A stretch of DNA of 23,902 nucleotides, from positions 1 through 23,902 of the IMG/VR virus record IMGVR_UViG_3300005584_000042; one strand, 5' to 3'. The stretch comes from a virus. Below, one piece after another: positions 1 through 7,032 of the stretch. Each line of letters starts with the position of its first letter. Position 1 is the stretch's first letter. The translations under genes and the position numbers were made by a program. Below the pieces are notes generated by a model. The model made no database searches. It was not told where the DNA came from and was given only the letters and a program-made list of their open reading frames with translations.

Positions 1-116
1 ATTAATTCGTGGATTACTTCTAATTTAGGATGATACCCTCTATCACGATTCTTTGCTAAAATAAATTTATCATCTATTTCTTTAGAAACTATAATACATT
101 CTTGTATGATATTCAT
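1..116 (-). CDS. N-terminus of unrecognised protein (partial, runs off window)
   Basis: An open frame begins at an ATG (bases 116-114) and runs without a stop to the window edge, giving 38 complete codons. The peptide begins MNIIQECIIVSKEIDDKF and continues with a K-N-R-D-R-G-Y-H-P motif at about residues 22-30. The N-R-D-R-x-Y-x-P pattern is loosely like the N-terminal NRDE-type motif of some Ntn-hydrolase-like proteins, but 38 residues are too few to assign a family. The gene follows the oxygenase gene after a 130-base gap. That gap holds a copy of the recurrent TATATTTATA-like element (153-162), 36 bases before this ATG, so the gene probably has its own promoter. I am fairly sure this is a real gene, because it has an ATG start, phage-like coding composition and an upstream promoter-like element. 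I am not sure of its function. Confidence 0.6.
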   Translation of the reverse strand, partial: MNIIQECIIVSKEIDDKFILAKNRDRGYHPKLEVIHEL

Positions 117-152
117 TTTAGGTGTTCGTATGAGTTGGTTACAAATCTCTAT

Positions 153-162
153 AATAAATATC
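153..162 (-). promoter_or_regulatory. Putative phage promoter element (GATATTTATT)
   Basis: On the gene strand the site reads GATATTTATT, one of six copies of a TATATTTATA-like element found just upstream of start codons in this window. It ends 36 bases before the ATG at 116. It lies in the longest non-coding gap of the window (117-246), which otherwise holds only AT-rich sequence and no convincing hairpin. Promoter function is inferred from recurrence and position only. Confidence 0.4.
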
Positions 163-246
163 TACAAATAAAAAAAGAATATTATGAATAGCATGGGTTT
201 AAGATAGGTAGTTTGGTTAAAAATTTAATTAATATATTATGAAATC

Positions 247-960
247 TTAATCTTTATATGAATAGAATGATACTATATTATATTTAGTATCACTTTTTAC
301 CAATTCTACCTCGTGATATAGGTTAATATCACTATCCAATACAACAAAATTTGGAAAAGTTGGTTTTAATTTAATTTGTTTATTATCTTTCGTATATAGT
401 ATTAAATTACCACCGTTTTCATCATTCCATTCGGAATTTAAAAAAAACAAAAATACACATATCCTACTAATAGGTTTACCGTCATCGTGTAATTTTATTT
501 GACAACCTTCATCATAAAATTGTAAATTAGTATTTCCTTCAAATATTTTATCTCCATATTGTGTATAATAATATTTAATAAATTTTGTCTGAAACTCTTT
601 TAGAAAATCACTTCGTATAATTACATCTATATCAGGATCCCTAGCTGTCCCAAACACCCAAGTTGGGTTAAATTTACACTCATTTATTTTTTTAAGTTGA
701 TATTGGTGTGCCATTTTATACACATAATCTGCGGTTTCCAAATCAGCATCTCTAATAAGTAAATCATCATATACTATTTTTTCCGCGTATGATAAGTTAT
801 TATATGCATACCAATAATCATATTGAGAATGTCTTTTTATATTCTTGCTATCAATGAATGATTTTAATTCTACTAATTTATTAAAATCAATTAAATCTAA
901 ATAATTTTCTAAACTGTCATACAGATATCCATTATTTTTAAATTCTTCCAAAGATACCAT
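247..960 (-). CDS. 2-oxoglutarate/Fe(II)-dependent oxygenase, prolyl-4-hydroxylase-like
   Basis: A 237-residue protein whose C-terminal half looks like the 2OG-Fe(II) oxygenase double-stranded beta-helix. The likely metal triad is H158-x-D160 in KLHDDGKPISR and the distal H216 in NLYHEVELV. Between them lies RICVFLFFLN followed by ENGGNLILY, the usual core-strand pattern (roughly 'yLN..W....GGeL.ly'). The residue normally an Arg that binds 2-oxoglutarate, about ten positions after the distal His, is K226 here (SDTKYNIVSFY), a variation worth testing. The N-terminal 100 residues are not recognised. Such enzymes hydroxylate proteins, small molecules or nucleobases and are common accessory genes in T4-like marine phages; the substrate cannot be read from the sequence. 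It starts 11 bases after the stop of the fused recombination nuclease and probably shares its transcript. It has an ATG start and no Shine-Dalgarno sequence. Confidence 0.72.
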   Translation of the reverse strand: MVSLEEFKNNGYLYDSLENYLDLIDFNKLVELKSFIDSKNIKRHSQYDYWYAYNNLSYAEKIVYDDLLIRDADLETADYVYKMAHQYQLKKINECKFNPTWVFGTARDPDIDVIIRSDFLKEFQTKFIKYYYTQYGDKIFEGNTNLQFYDEGCQIKLHDDGKPISRICVFLFFLNSEWNDENGGNLILYTKDNKQIKLKPTFPNFVVLDSDINLYHEVELVKSDTKYNIVSFYSYKD

Positions 961-971
961 ATCTGTATTTA

Positions 972-3900
972 TTAATAATCAATCTTACTAAACCCATCTA
1001 TTTTCTTTATCTCTATCAGCCCATCTACAATATCTCGCATTTGTTCTAAATGTGATATCATCCAAATAAAATCAAATTGAGTTTTTAAATATTGCATCAT
1101 CATAAAAAGGGATGAAAGATTGTCAGAATCCAAAGTACCAAATCCTTCATCAATTACTAAAAAGTTTGGACGGGGTAAGTTACATATGTTAATTAGAGCT
1201 ACTCTAATAGCCAAACCACTTACGAATTTTTCCATACCACTACACATCTCTAACGGCCATTCTTGATCCTCATATACTATTTTTGCATTTATAGATTTAC
1301 CATCCACATCCATCATTACACTAAAATCCACAACCTGCGCTAATATGTTATTTATTTCATTTTCAATTACAGGTAGGGCTTTAGAAATTAACTCATACGG
1401 AATACCATCTCTCTTTACTGCATCTAAATAATAAGTATATAATCTGTTCTTTTCTTCCAACTCTTTAACTTCTTCCATTTTAGATTTAACAGTATCTATG
1501 AATGAATTTATAGTTGCGATTGAACCGTTTAATATTGATATTTTATTTGTTATATTTTTAATTTCTATTTCAATTTTGTTTTTTGATTTTTCTAATTTAG
1601 AAATTTCATTTTCAATAGAAATATTTTTTATAATTGTACTTTCATTTGCATGATACGTTTCAATATTAGTTTGTATTGATTGTAATTTATGATTTAGTAA
1701 TTCTCTTTTGGTACTAATTCCATTTATTTCTGTTTGTGTTTTTTCTTTAATTACAATACATTGTTGGTATTTTGAATTTAATTCAGTAAGCTCATTCCAC
1801 TGCTCTTCTACATCGGATATATAGGATGCTTGTTGAATTAACGATTGGTACTTATTACCCAATTGTGTTAGAATATCCACTTGCTCATCTACTTTTGTTT
1901 TTGTTTCCAACGCATCTTTTACAAATACATTAGTTATACAAAATTTACAATTAGGGTCGTACTCATGCGTTTCAAGATGTGATAATTTTTCACGATTTGA
2001 TTTTATAGATTGTTCTACTAATTCAATTTGATGCTCGGTTTCGTTTATTTCATTTTTATATTCATCCCATTCTTTTTTAGCATCCTCAATTGGTTTTCCA
2101 TTTATAACTTTAGATTGATTAATCGATTGTGATAACTCGGATATCAATACTATATATCTTAACATTTTAGATTCACTTTCAATTCTATAATCTTCCAAAG
2201 ATACAGTATCATTTTGAATTTGAGTATTCTGTCTTTCTAAATCATCTATATCCAGTTTTACATCAATATTAGATAACTCTTTATTTAAAGAAACTATACC
2301 ATCTATCAAAGTATCTTTCTCAATTACGTAGTTTTCTAATTCGGTTTCTAATTCAGTAAGCTCATTCTGTTTATTTTTTAAATCATTTCCTTTTTCTGCG
2401 AGTTCTGTTGTAAAATCTGTTCTCTTAAAATTCTTAATTAGAACTGATACCTCTTTTATATCTTCACTTGCCGTTTCATATAATTTATCAAATATATTTA
2501 ATCCCATAAATTGTGCCAATAAATCCTTCCTCTCTGATTGAGATTTATCGATGAATAGGGCATTATTTCCTTGCAGTGAAAGAGCAGTTAATACGAAATC
2601 TTCATATCTACCAACATACTGTTCAATAATTTGGTTAGTATCTCTACGTTCTGTTCCGTTTAATGAAATCATTCTATCATCATCCATTCTCCAAAACTTA
2701 ACATCTACTTTTACATTTTTACCTTTATTTACAATACTAGCGGTTCTTTCTATATAGTAATCTATTCCATCAACTTGAAAATGTAATTTACATTCAAAGT
2801 TATTTTTACGGTTGTTTAATATATTTGAGGCTTTAAATGCTCTACTACACTTATCGTATAAACAAAAAGATACTGCATCGAATAGTGATGATTTACCACT
2901 TGCGTTTGGTGCAAATAACCCAACTAACCCACCTAATTTAGTAAAATCAATTTTATTATTTTCACCATATGAAAACATATTTGAAAATGTAAATTTTATA
3001 GGTTTCCAATTGATGTTACGATACACATCATCATTTACAATTCTACTATTAACTTCTCTATTGATTATTTCTAAACCATCTAAATCACTTTGTGAAATAA
3101 AGGGCATCATTCTTTGAAGATACTCATTAATAAGTGAGTTCTGATAATTTATATCCGATGAATCTTCAAAATCTAATTTATTTAATCTATTTCCAGTTTT
3201 TAATTTAGAAAGAGAATCGGTTCTAATTATTGTAAAATCATCTACATTATAAGTTTGTTTTATTTCAGTGATTACTTTTTTAGTATCAGCAGTATCGGTG
3301 TTTGCCAATCTAACTCGCAATCTTGGATATTTTGGCATATTCGTAACTACTGGTACGTTTCCATTATCAATATCCATAGTATAATATCCATAATCATTTT
3401 GAATATCAACTTCATCATACTTAAATGTATCCAAATCCCAAACTAAAAACCCATGCTTCTCTAACGATTCTCCGAAGTTCTGCTGAACTAATGATCCTGC
3501 ATAGACTATCTTACATCCGGTTGGAGATGTTAGTTCCTGGCGTTTGTGAATATCTCCTAATAGTGCTAAATCGTACCCATCAAATATATCAGTTGTGAAA
3601 TGCCTACTACTTACGGTATATCCAATATCCGTTGTTGAATTATCAATCGGGCCGTGAAATAATGCAATCTTTTTATTTCCAAACATAGTATCCGCTTTCG
3701 GCCAATTTTCTTTTTTATCAAGAATACTAAATACTCCAAAATCAACTCCACCAATTGAATATACCTGTGTATCTCTTAAATATGTAAAGTTTGGTAGATT
3801 TAGAGCATCTACAATTGGAGTAAGAACATCCAATCTATCAGAGTTATTCATATTACAATCGTGATTACCCGTAATAAGGATAGTTTCACAATGCTTAGAA

Positions 3901-4118
3901 CATTCAGTAAATAACCAACTAATCTCTCTAACTAATTCAGGAGATAATTCTAATTTAGCGTGTGCAATATCACCTGCTAAATAGATAAGTGAATCATCCG
4001 TTCCTCTTTTACGGATTTCTTCAAACATTTTTTCAAATACAATTCGGTATTCCGTATGCCTTTTTACATTTCTAATGTGAATATCGGCAATATGAAATAT
4101 CTTTTTTAATTTATTCAT
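972..4118 (-). CDS. Fused SbcD-SbcC (T4 gp47-gp46, Mre11-Rad50-like) recombination nuclease
   Basis: One uninterrupted 1048-residue chain joins both subunits of the phage recombination endonuclease. Residues 1-300 are an Mre11/SbcD metallophosphoesterase: HIADIHIR (residues 9-16), LAGDIAH, TGNHD, FHGP and LLGDIHKRQ supply the metal-binding Asp, His and Asn residues. A linker of roughly 70 residues leads to a Rad50/SbcC ATPase beginning near residue 375. It has a Walker A-like APNASGKSS at about 403-411, long coiled-coil arms, a zinc hook CKFC at 724-727, a signature CSGMEKFVSGLAIR near 958, Walker B FLVIDEGFGTLD near 987, and an H-loop ISHLEQM. In T4 these are two adjacent genes, 47 then 46, whose complex resects DNA ends for recombination-dependent replication. 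The first Walker A glycine is Ala, and the signature has GM in place of GG. The start overlaps the primase stop by four bases (ATGA), which suggests translational coupling. Confidence 0.93.
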   Translation of the reverse strand: MNKLKKIFHIADIHIRNVKRHTEYRIVFEKMFEEIRKRGTDDSLIYLAGDIAHAKLELSPELVREISWLFTECSKHCETILITGNHDCNMNNSDRLDVLTPIVDALNLPNFTYLRDTQVYSIGGVDFGVFSILDKKENWPKADTMFGNKKIALFHGPIDNSTTDIGYTVSSRHFTTDIFDGYDLALLGDIHKRQELTSPTGCKIVYAGSLVQQNFGESLEKHGFLVWDLDTFKYDEVDIQNDYGYYTMDIDNGNVPVVTNMPKYPRLRVRLANTDTADTKKVITEIKQTYNVDDFTIIRTDSLSKLKTGNRLNKLDFEDSSDINYQNSLINEYLQRMMPFISQSDLDGLEIINREVNSRIVNDDVYRNINWKPIKFTFSNMFSYGENNKIDFTKLGGLVGLFAPNASGKSSLFDAVSFCLYDKCSRAFKASNILNNRKNNFECKLHFQVDGIDYYIERTASIVNKGKNVKVDVKFWRMDDDRMISLNGTERRDTNQIIEQYVGRYEDFVLTALSLQGNNALFIDKSQSERKDLLAQFMGLNIFDKLYETASEDIKEVSVLIKNFKRTDFTTELAEKGNDLKNKQNELTELETELENYVIEKDTLIDGIVSLNKELSNIDVKLDIDDLERQNTQIQNDTVSLEDYRIESESKMLRYIVLISELSQSINQSKVINGKPIEDAKKEWDEYKNEINETEHQIELVEQSIKSNREKLSHLETHEYDPNCKFCITNVFVKDALETKTKVDEQVDILTQLGNKYQSLIQQASYISDVEEQWNELTELNSKYQQCIVIKEKTQTEINGISTKRELLNHKLQSIQTNIETYHANESTIIKNISIENEISKLEKSKNKIEIEIKNITNKISILNGSIATINSFIDTVKSKMEEVKELEEKNRLYTYYLDAVKRDGIPYELISKALPVIENEINNILAQVVDFSVMMDVDGKSINAKIVYEDQEWPLEMCSGMEKFVSGLAIRVALINICNLPRPNFLVIDEGFGTLDSDNLSSLFMMMQYLKTQFDFIWMISHLEQMRDIVDGLIEIKKIDGFSKIDY

Positions 4119-5056
4119 AAATTATTTATTTTATTTAATAGCAACTCATCCGAAGTAAATTGAGTTGATTTATTTAATTCTTCATAAAATTTAGTATATC
4201 CAATTTCAGATGCATCTTTATCTTTTAATTGCATAAGTTTAACATTTATTCCTTGCTTTCTAAAATATTCAGAAGCCCGCAATGCCTCATTCATCGCATC
4301 ACTATCCAATGATATTACAATATTTTTAACTCCATTCATAAATATTTTCTCAACCAACTGTTTAGATGGAAATTTACCCAATAACGGTATGGCATTTCTT
4401 TTAATTGCAATTGCGTCAAATATACCTTCGCATAATATTAATTCTTCATCCCAATTTATTTGAGATTCTAAACATATTATATTTTTAGATATTGGTGGAT
4501 TTTTATATTTCATTTTCTCTTCCGGATAATATGAACGAGATATGAAATAATTTAACTGATTAGTTATATCATAAGATGGAATTATTATTCTTTTACTATA
4601 TAACCCTTCTTTGCAATATCCTATATTATATTTAATAATCTCTTTATGGGTAATTCCCCTTTGAGTTAGATAATGAATAGCGTGTTTATATTCAGGATTA
4701 AATCCTTTAGATTCGGTATTAAGTGATATAAATTCTTTTGGTAAAGAAATAAATACTTTGGTATCACTGGCTTCCTGTTGTGGGGTATAGTTTGTATCAC
4801 CGTATATGTCTCTAATAATAGAAATCGTTTTACGATCTACATCTAACTTTTTTAATAATGAGGTTAGTTTTTTACCGCCGGAATTGCAGTTCCAACAATG
4901 CCACTTTTGACTTTCTGTATTGACTTGTAGTTTTTGTTTGTGATGGTTACAAAATGGGCAGTAAAATGCTAACTCATTACCTCTTAAAATAGAATAACTA
5001 CCTAATGTATTTGATAATGTTACTACTACTCGATTTCTGTCATTTGTACTTATCAC
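4115..5056 (-). CDS. DnaG-type DNA primase (T4 gp61-like), GTG start
   Basis: A 313-residue primase. A zinc ribbon at the N-terminus has C33-x2-C36 (YCPFC) and C54-x2-C57 (HCWNC), with H38/H39 nearby. The Toprim catalytic core has the acidic E210 in LILCEGIFDA and D251-x-D253 in ISLDSDA, as in DnaG and T4 gp61. The enzyme would synthesise RNA primers for lagging-strand replication with a replicative helicase not present in this window. The length is close to T4 gp61 (about 340). The start is GTG: an in-frame TGA lies only two codons upstream, and no ATG occurs before the zinc ribbon, so GTG is the only reasonable choice. The stop overlaps the ATG of the fused nuclease (ATGA), coupling replication and recombination genes. 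A TATATTTG box ends four bases before the GTG. Confidence 0.9.
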   Translation of the reverse strand: MISTNDRNRVVVTLSNTLGSYSILRGNELAFYCPFCNHHKQKLQVNTESQKWHCWNCNSGGKKLTSLLKKLDVDRKTISIIRDIYGDTNYTPQQEASDTKVFISLPKEFISLNTESKGFNPEYKHAIHYLTQRGITHKEIIKYNIGYCKEGLYSKRIIIPSYDITNQLNYFISRSYYPEEKMKYKNPPISKNIICLESQINWDEELILCEGIFDAIAIKRNAIPLLGKFPSKQLVEKIFMNGVKNIVISLDSDAMNEALRASEYFRKQGINVKLMQLKDKDASEIGYTKFYEELNKSTQFTSDELLLNKINNL

Positions 5057-5060
5057 GTAT

Positions 5061-5068
5061 CAAATATA
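5061..5068 (-). promoter_or_regulatory. Bacteroidota-type -7 box candidate upstream of primase
   Basis: On the gene strand this reads TATATTTG, a match to the TAnnTTTG -7 box of Bacteroides/Flavobacterium housekeeping promoters. A TTTG lies about 20 bases further upstream in the 43-base gap, close to the usual -33 spacing. Only four bases separate the box from the GTG, so a transcript starting here would be leaderless or nearly so. It could also be a variant of the TATATTTATA element, or chance in AT-rich DNA. Confidence 0.35.
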
Positions 5069-5099
5069 CACATAATATTTCACATTTCCAAATAATGTA

Positions 5100-5510
5100 T
5101 TATTCAAACCAACTATCCGGTATAAACTTATCAGAATAGTTGTAGTTGTGTTTAATACACCAATCGGCATATGATGTTTTTGAAGTTTTAGTAATTTTAT
5201 TTTTAGAATTACTAAATACAAATCGTATATCTAATTCAGGATGTTGTTGTTTAATTAGTAAATGCTTCTTTCTATCCGTTGCAACAAACCTTCCTTTGGT
5301 TTCTATTATAATACCATTTGGTAATCTAAAATCCGGAGTGTAAGTGTGATTAGATGATGGTATTACGTATCCTATTTTTTCTGATTCGTATTTTACTGTA
5401 ACTCCTTTACTTTCAATTTGAGTTGATATATTTTCTTCAAGCCCAGACTTAAACCCATATTTTCTCGCAACCCATTTAGAGTTGTTTAATTTTATAACCC
5501 GCTTAGCCAT
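5100..5510 (-). CDS. T7 endonuclease I-like Holliday junction resolvase (gp3 family)
   Basis: A 136-residue protein with clear similarity to bacteriophage T7 endonuclease I along nearly its whole length: GFKSGLEENIS, YVIPSSNHTYTPDFRLPNG, IETKGRF, DRKKHLLIKQQHPELDIRFVF and a C-terminal SDKFIPDSWF. It would cut branched DNA (Holliday junctions and replication or recombination intermediates) as a domain-swapped dimer. Against the T7 sequence as I remember it, the catalytic residues E20, D55, E65 and K67 correspond to E25, D60, E70 and K72 here. The position of T7 E35 is K40; E42 two residues on might substitute. It lies three bases after the 69-residue gene and just upstream of primase, in a recombination/replication cassette. 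T4 itself uses the unrelated endonuclease VII for this job. The start is ATG with no Shine-Dalgarno sequence. Confidence 0.93.
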   Translation of the reverse strand: MAKRVIKLNNSKWVARKYGFKSGLEENISTQIESKGVTVKYESEKIGYVIPSSNHTYTPDFRLPNGIIIETKGRFVATDRKKHLLIKQQHPELDIRFVFSNSKNKITKTSKTSYADWCIKHNYNYSDKFIPDSWFE

Positions 5511-5513
5511 TAC

Positions 5514-5723
5514 TTAACGTTTTATAGTATCGGAATATTTTACATTACTTAATTCACCGCCTCTGCCAGTTTTGAATTTGGTAGCAGTTAATACCTGCTC
5601 ATCTACTTTTTTTAAATCATTAGTAGTGTATGGTGTTTTTAATGCATCGGATGCATCTTTACTGATTTTATCAGTTCCCAATTGTTTTTGAGATGCTTTG
5701 TATAAATCTAATATTTTTGACAT
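5514..5723 (-). CDS. Small hypothetical protein (69 aa)
   Basis: A 69-residue, Lys/Asp/Thr-rich, probably helical and soluble protein beginning MSKILDLYKASQKQLGTDK. It has no membrane segment, signal peptide or Cys. I do not recognise a family. It begins at an ATG that follows a copy of the TATATTTATA element after 16 bases (5740-5750) and ends three bases before the endonuclease I start. It is therefore the first gene of the recombination/replication cassette, or the last small gene of the virion block. The tight spacing and the upstream element support a real gene. A small structural or regulatory role is possible but not shown. Confidence 0.7.
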   Translation of the reverse strand: MSKILDLYKASQKQLGTDKISKDASDALKTPYTTNDLKKVDEQVLTATKFKTGRGGELSNVKYSDTIKR

Positions 5724-5739
5724 AATTGTTATTGTTTAG

Positions 5740-5750
5740 TATAAATATAA
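5740..5750 (-). promoter_or_regulatory. Putative phage promoter element (TTATATTTATA)
   Basis: On the gene strand this reads TTATATTTATA, followed by CTAAAC, 16 bases before the ATG of the 69-residue gene. It lies in the 28-base gap after the stop of the 402-residue gene. A TTG occurs 19 bases upstream of the box. It would drive the 69-residue gene, endonuclease I, primase and fused nuclease as one unit. The inference rests on recurrence of the element in this window. Confidence 0.5.
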
Positions 5751-5751
5751 G

Positions 5752-6960
5752 TTATGTATCAAAACGTACAATAAAGTTTATAGGAAAATCTTGTTGTGTT
5801 TTAATAGGTTGTGGTAATTTTGCTACTGCAACTAAATCACAATTATCATCGTATAATCCTATGGTGGTAATAAATGGTGATAAGAATGAACCGGTTGAAT
5901 CTATTGAACCACTAACATCAATGTGTTCAAATCCAGCGTATAAATTAGATTGTACTGATGATGTATATCTATAATCAATAACACTTCCATTTTCTAATAT
6001 TGATCGTTTTCTAATATATTTTACACCAGGATTTGTAGTAATGCGTTTAATAGTTCCATCGGTATCAATTGATGTATCTCGTTCTTCTCCTACCGTAACA
6101 ATTGCTGATGGGTTTTGTGAAATATTAAATTCATCTGGATCGGTTATTAACAAATATTCGTTTTCGTAGATTGTTTGAGTTGATTTATATGCAATATTCC
6201 AATTTGTAAGTAATAGATCATCTATACCACGTGTTAATACCACCAATCCTTGTGTATAAAATACATTTCCAATTTTATTAAGTCCCGCTGCTCCTAATAA
6301 AAATGGCATATTTTCTACAATAAGAATACCACTTTCAATATCAGCACTAGTTATGTTTAATTCGTATGTTACTGATTGGTATATTAATGTTAATATATTA
6401 TTTTCTAAATCAACTGCAATGGTAGGAGAACTTACTAATGATGCGGAATATTCTACAAATTCAATATCTGTAAAATTAAATATAGATGATTCTGTATCTA
6501 TTCTACTAATTAGTATAGTGTCACCCGTTAGACTAATTAAATTACCATACCCATCATCATTAAATACCACATTGTCATTGGTAAATGCTACCGAATTCTT
6601 TTTTATACCCTCACCTACATATTTTTGTGGAATTGATATAACTTTAGCAGATCCACTTAAAAATCTATCTTTGGTATTACTTTCTATATTATAACCAATT
6701 GATATATCTCCAAATCTTAAAAATGGATTATTTTCATTTCCATTATAAAACATTGAACGTAACTGCCCATATAGTGCATTTGTATCATAGGATGAACCGG
6801 ATAATATACCACCACTGATTTCATTTGTTAAAACATTTGTATAATCACCCGTAATAGCCTCTAATACCGATACTTCCGGTGAAGTATTATCGAATTCCCA
6901 TTCTTTATATGCCTTAAAAGGTCTTATACTAATATCCGATTTTGGTATTCTTTTTAACAT
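5752..6960 (-). CDS. Virion structural protein sharing a C-terminal module with its neighbour
   Basis: A 402-residue, beta-rich, low-Cys protein with Ser/Gly-Ser patches (LSGSSYD, FLSGSAK) typical of phage tail or baseplate proteins. It has no signal or membrane segment. Its C-terminal part, from about residue 230 (GNVFYTQGLVVLTRG, then TIYENEYLLITDPDEFNISQNP, ending in ITTIGLYDDNCDLVAVAKLPQPI and a short strand), matches the end of the 413-residue protein encoded just upstream at 7033-8274. The two are probably paralogous or carry the same module. The N-terminal 230 residues differ. I recall similar modules in uncultured marine T4-like phages, without a defined function. The gene stands alone between a terminator (6981-7010) with a promoter-like element (6967-6976) and the small gene at 5514. 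ATG start; the leader from that element is only six bases. Confidence 0.75.
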   Translation of the reverse strand: MLKRIPKSDISIRPFKAYKEWEFDNTSPEVSVLEAITGDYTNVLTNEISGGILSGSSYDTNALYGQLRSMFYNGNENNPFLRFGDISIGYNIESNTKDRFLSGSAKVISIPQKYVGEGIKKNSVAFTNDNVVFNDDGYGNLISLTGDTILISRIDTESSIFNFTDIEFVEYSASLVSSPTIAVDLENNILTLIYQSVTYELNITSADIESGILIVENMPFLLGAAGLNKIGNVFYTQGLVVLTRGIDDLLLTNWNIAYKSTQTIYENEYLLITDPDEFNISQNPSAIVTVGEERDTSIDTDGTIKRITTNPGVKYIRKRSILENGSVIDYRYTSSVQSNLYAGFEHIDVSGSIDSTGSFLSPFITTIGLYDDNCDLVAVAKLPQPIKTQQDFPINFIVRFDT

Positions 6961-6966
6961 AGTATA

Positions 6967-6976
6967 TATAAATATC
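6967..6976 (-). promoter_or_regulatory. Putative phage promoter element (GATATTTATA)
   Basis: Reads GATATTTATA on the gene strand, six bases before the ATG at 6960 and a few bases past the terminator hairpin of the upstream gene. A terminator followed directly by this element is the arrangement expected of a new transcription unit, and this is the best positional support for calling the element a promoter. The very short spacer implies a leaderless or nearly leaderless message. Confidence 0.5.
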
Positions 6977-6980
6977 TCAT

Positions 6981-7010
6981 AAACTAAAAACCCACCAAAA
7001 AGGTGGGTTA
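6981..7010 (-). terminator. Intrinsic terminator after the 413-residue virion gene
   Basis: On the minus strand, AACCCACC (7009-7002) pairs perfectly with GGTGGGTT (6996-6989) around a five-base TTTTT loop. It runs into a T-rich tail (TTTAGTTT). It begins 23 bases after the stop of the gene at 7033. It is the only GC-rich hairpin I found in a non-coding gap, and it separates the large virion block from the downstream genes. On the opposite strand the hairpin lacks a good T tract, so it should act in the gene direction. Confidence 0.8.
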
Positions 7011-7032
7011 ATTAGATGTTAGTTATTCATTA

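Noticed and set aside
162-194. Ten-codon leader peptide (MLFIIFFFYL) in the gap before the partial gene
   Set aside because: It is too short, of simple AT-driven composition, and has no pairing structure around it to suggest attenuation.
117-246. Possible terminator or tRNA in the longest gap
   Set aside because: No GC-rich inverted repeat, cloverleaf or other RNA structure could be found by eye; it holds only AT-rich sequence and the promoter-like element.
2551-3446. Plus-strand open frames of 63-101 codons opposite the fused nuclease
   Set aside because: They lie wholly antisense to a gene with complete motif sets, show hydrophobic low-complexity translations typical of antisense frames, and have no promoter or family signature.
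5726-5974. Plus-strand open frame of 82 codons starting in the gap before the 402-residue gene's end
   Set aside because: Most of it is antisense to the conserved C-terminal module, and no independent signal was seen.
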